DNA of 64,000 nucleotides. Source: Sinorhizobium terangae (GTDB lineage Bacteria; Pseudomonadota; Alphaproteobacteria; Rhizobiales; Rhizobiaceae). Where the stretch lies: NCBI RefSeq assembly GCF_029714365.1, contig NZ_CP121660.1, forward strand, positions 1,054,001-1,118,000, written 5' to 3'. The notes under the pieces were generated by a model. The model did not search any database, had not been told where the DNA came from, and was given only the letters and a program-made list of their open reading frames with translations. Numbering within the stretch: the first letter of the stretch is position 1; the number at the start of each line of letters is the position of its first letter. Shown in pieces: positions 62,502 to 64,000 of the stretch. Both the position numbers and the translations under genes were made by a program.

Positions 62502-63823
62502 TGGCGCCCTCCGTTCTCAACGGAATTCGCCTGTGGCCGCGCACACTCAGAGCGCGGCTGTTCGTCATTCTGCTTGCCGGCCTGGGGATCGCCCACGCCA
62601 TGTCGTTTGCGGTGCTGTTTTCCGAACGCTACATCGCCGCCAGGTCGGTGATGTTCAATACGCTCGAAAATGACGTCGCGACATCGATCGCCATCCTTGA
62701 CCGGCTCCCGGCCGCCGAGCGTGCCGCCTGGCTCGATCAACTTGCCCGCGGCTCCTACCGGTTCGTTCTGGGGCAAGGCATCCCCGGCAATCCCGTGCTT
62801 GGGGCTGATGACGTCGAGGTCGCCTCCAGGATCCAGACCGCGATCGGCGCGAAATACCCAATCGAGGTTGAAGCGATCCCGGGCGGGGCCCGCCATTTTC
62901 AGGCCCATCTTCGTTTGAGCGACGGCGAACCGCTGACGATCGATGTCACGCCAAGGGGCGTCATGCCAGTGGCTGACTGGCTGCCCTACGTACTCGTTGC
63001 GCAGCTTGCCCTCCTGGTGCTGTGCAGCTGGCTCGCGATGCGCCAAGCCGTCCGTCCCCTCGCCAACCTCGCGAGAGCCGTCGACACGCTTGACCCGAAC
63101 AGCAACACGCCGCGGCTCAGCGAGATTGGACCAAGGGAAGTCGCCTATGCGGCAACGGCCTTCAATGCGATGCGTGATCGCATCGCACAGTATCTGGAGG
63201 AGCGCGTGCAGATCCTCGCGGCGATTTCACATGATCTCCAGACGCCGATTACGCGCATGAAGCTCCGCGCGGAAATGGCCGAAGAATCCGTCGACAGGGA
63301 CAAGCTCATTCAGGATCTCGATGAAGTCGAACGTCTCGTGAAGGAAGGAGTCGCCTATGCGCGCAGCGCCCATGGCAACGACGAACAGGCATCGCGCATC
63401 GACCTCCCCTCGTTCATCGAGAGCCTGGCCTATGATTATCAAGATACCGGCAAGGCCGTCACAGTCGGAGAATTGAGCAGCGGGGCCATCCTGATCCGGC
63501 CGCACGCCTTGAAGCGAATCCTCACCAATCTGATCGACAACGCGCTGAAGTTCGGCGGCAGCGCGGAAATCGAGGTGCAGCGTCGCGCCGATGACACCGT
63601 GATCATAAAGGTTCTCGATCGAGGCCCTGGCATTCCGGAAAGTCAGCTGGAAGCGGTCATGGAACCCTTCTACCGCCTGGAGCAGTCGCGCAACCGCGAC
63701 ACCGGTGGGACGGGCCTCGGCCTTGCCATCGCCCAGCAGCTTGCCACCGTCATCGGCGCTTCATTGACGTTGCGCAACCGCGAAGGTGGCGGCCTTGCGG
63801 CAGAAATAGCCCTCCGCCAGTAG
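62501..63823 (+). CDS. EnvZ-type sensor histidine kinase
   Basis: A 440-residue membrane kinase: two spans (about 20-42 and 163-185) around a periplasmic sensor domain, HAMP (AVRPLANLARAVDTL), HisKA (LAAISHDLQTPITRMKLRAE) and HATPase_c (LTNLIDNALKFGG, DRGPGIPE, FYRLEQSRNRDTGGTGLGLA). It is coupled to the OmpR-family regulator (1-base overlap). The signal is unknown; no porin or other target is adjacent. Confidence 0.9.
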   Translation: MAPSVLNGIRLWPRTLRARLFVILLAGLGIAHAMSFAVLFSERYIAARSVMFNTLENDVATSIAILDRLPAAERAAWLDQLARGSYRFVLGQGIPGNPVLGADDVEVASRIQTAIGAKYPIEVEAIPGGARHFQAHLRLSDGEPLTIDVTPRGVMPVADWLPYVLVAQLALLVLCSWLAMRQAVRPLANLARAVDTLDPNSNTPRLSEIGPREVAYAATAFNAMRDRIAQYLEERVQILAAISHDLQTPITRMKLRAEMAEESVDRDKLIQDLDEVERLVKEGVAYARSAHGNDEQASRIDLPSFIESLAYDYQDTGKAVTVGELSSGAILIRPHALKRILTNLIDNALKFGGSAEIEVQRRADDTVIIKVLDRGPGIPESQLEAVMEPFYRLEQSRNRDTGGTGLGLAIAQQLATVIGASLTLRNREGGGLAAEIALRQ

Positions 63824-63966
63824 CGCAATTCCAGGAAGGATGCATAGCGGAGTTCCGTCCTGAATTGTGTATTCTCAACTGGTTAGATATTTCACTTCAC
63901 CTAAAGTGTTAACTGCCGCTTTCCACGGCAGCAGGGCGGGCTCGGCCGCCCTGCTCCCGCATTCGT

Positions 63967-64000
63967 TCATGCGGCGGTCGCCGCTCCGGTCTGCTCGCGC
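63967..64000 (-). CDS. Possible C-terminus of a minus-strand gene entering from the right
   Basis: An open frame from the right edge ends at a TGA with the tail REQTGAATAA. A 10-base GC hairpin (63930-63939 with 63946-63955) follows it. Only eleven codons are visible, so the call is weak. Confidence 0.25.
   Translation of the reverse strand, partial: REQTGAATAA

Noticed and set aside
1..64000. CRISPR array, prophage, insertion sequence, tRNA or rRNA genes
   Set aside because: Both strands were read for regularly spaced repeats, transposase or integrase motifs and tRNA-like cloverleafs; none was found. The inverted repeats present match intergenic mosaic elements instead.

Overview
The window looks like a replicon of an alphaproteobacterium of the Rhizobiaceae, most likely Ensifer/Sinorhizobium, and reads as the accessory part of a megaplasmid or chromid. 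Support comes from GC-rich codon use, DUF995 proteins, FixJ-like response regulators, many solute and drug transporters, rhizobial intergenic palindromic repeats (about 21838-21926, 38864-39048, 61621-61674) and the absence of rRNA, tRNA or core housekeeping genes. No CRISPR array, integrase, prophage or insertion sequence was seen.

Layout. 1-4623: a polysaccharide operon cut by the left edge (galE, a membrane GT2 synthase, two exported DUF995 proteins around a GH26-like hydrolase). 4721-9520: a small lipoprotein, cytosine deaminase, a small secreted-protein gene broken by two compensating frameshifts, and a large MscS channel. 9594-13398: a response regulator and two kinases. 13895-19975: a Dpp/Opp-type ABC importer with a fused double ATPase, followed by an AraC regulator. 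20138-23799: a candidate sRNA, an MFS pump, a 38-residue membrane peptide, a metallo-beta-lactamase-fold enzyme and an SRPBCC protein. 23917-29411: a nitrogen-oxide block (frameshifted scdA/ric, nnrS, DUF6522, pseudoazurin, NIT-domain chemoreceptor) in which three FNR/NnrR-type boxes precede three transcription units. 30165-36865: a decayed carboxymuconolactone decarboxylase, a DUF2214/TetR divergent pair with a clear operator, an RND pump with its adaptor, and a 62-residue protein. 36957-42845: LysR, an orphan FixJ-like regulator, AhpD-like protein, two dehydrogenase-like proteins and a Tat-exported alpha/beta hydrolase. 42989-45428: an NO-detoxification locus (nsrR, truncated haemoglobin-DUF1971 fusion, hmp) with two NsrR-like sites. 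46468-51269: another candidate sRNA and a signalling island with three receiver proteins, a kinase remnant and a MASE1 kinase. 51584-56884: an EmrAB-type pump under a duplicated operator, and a patatin-GntP operon under its own palindrome. 57081-61619: a MarR-controlled cluster of nitrilase, NmrA-like dehydrogenase, secreted cupin and exported epoxide hydrolase. 61764-63823: an OmpR/EnvZ-type pair.

Themes. The window is rich in stress and nitrogen-oxide functions (NO sensing and detoxification, electron transfer to denitrification enzymes, nitrate/nitrite taxis) and in sensory regulation: four intact kinases, one kinase remnant and six response regulators. Several small regulons can be read from repeated operators next to their likely regulators. 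The strongest candidates for something not yet described are the MarR-nitrilase-epoxide hydrolase cluster, the NIT chemoreceptor tied to a denitrification-type promoter, the two candidate sRNAs with CU-rich loops, and the signalling island around 47-51 kb.
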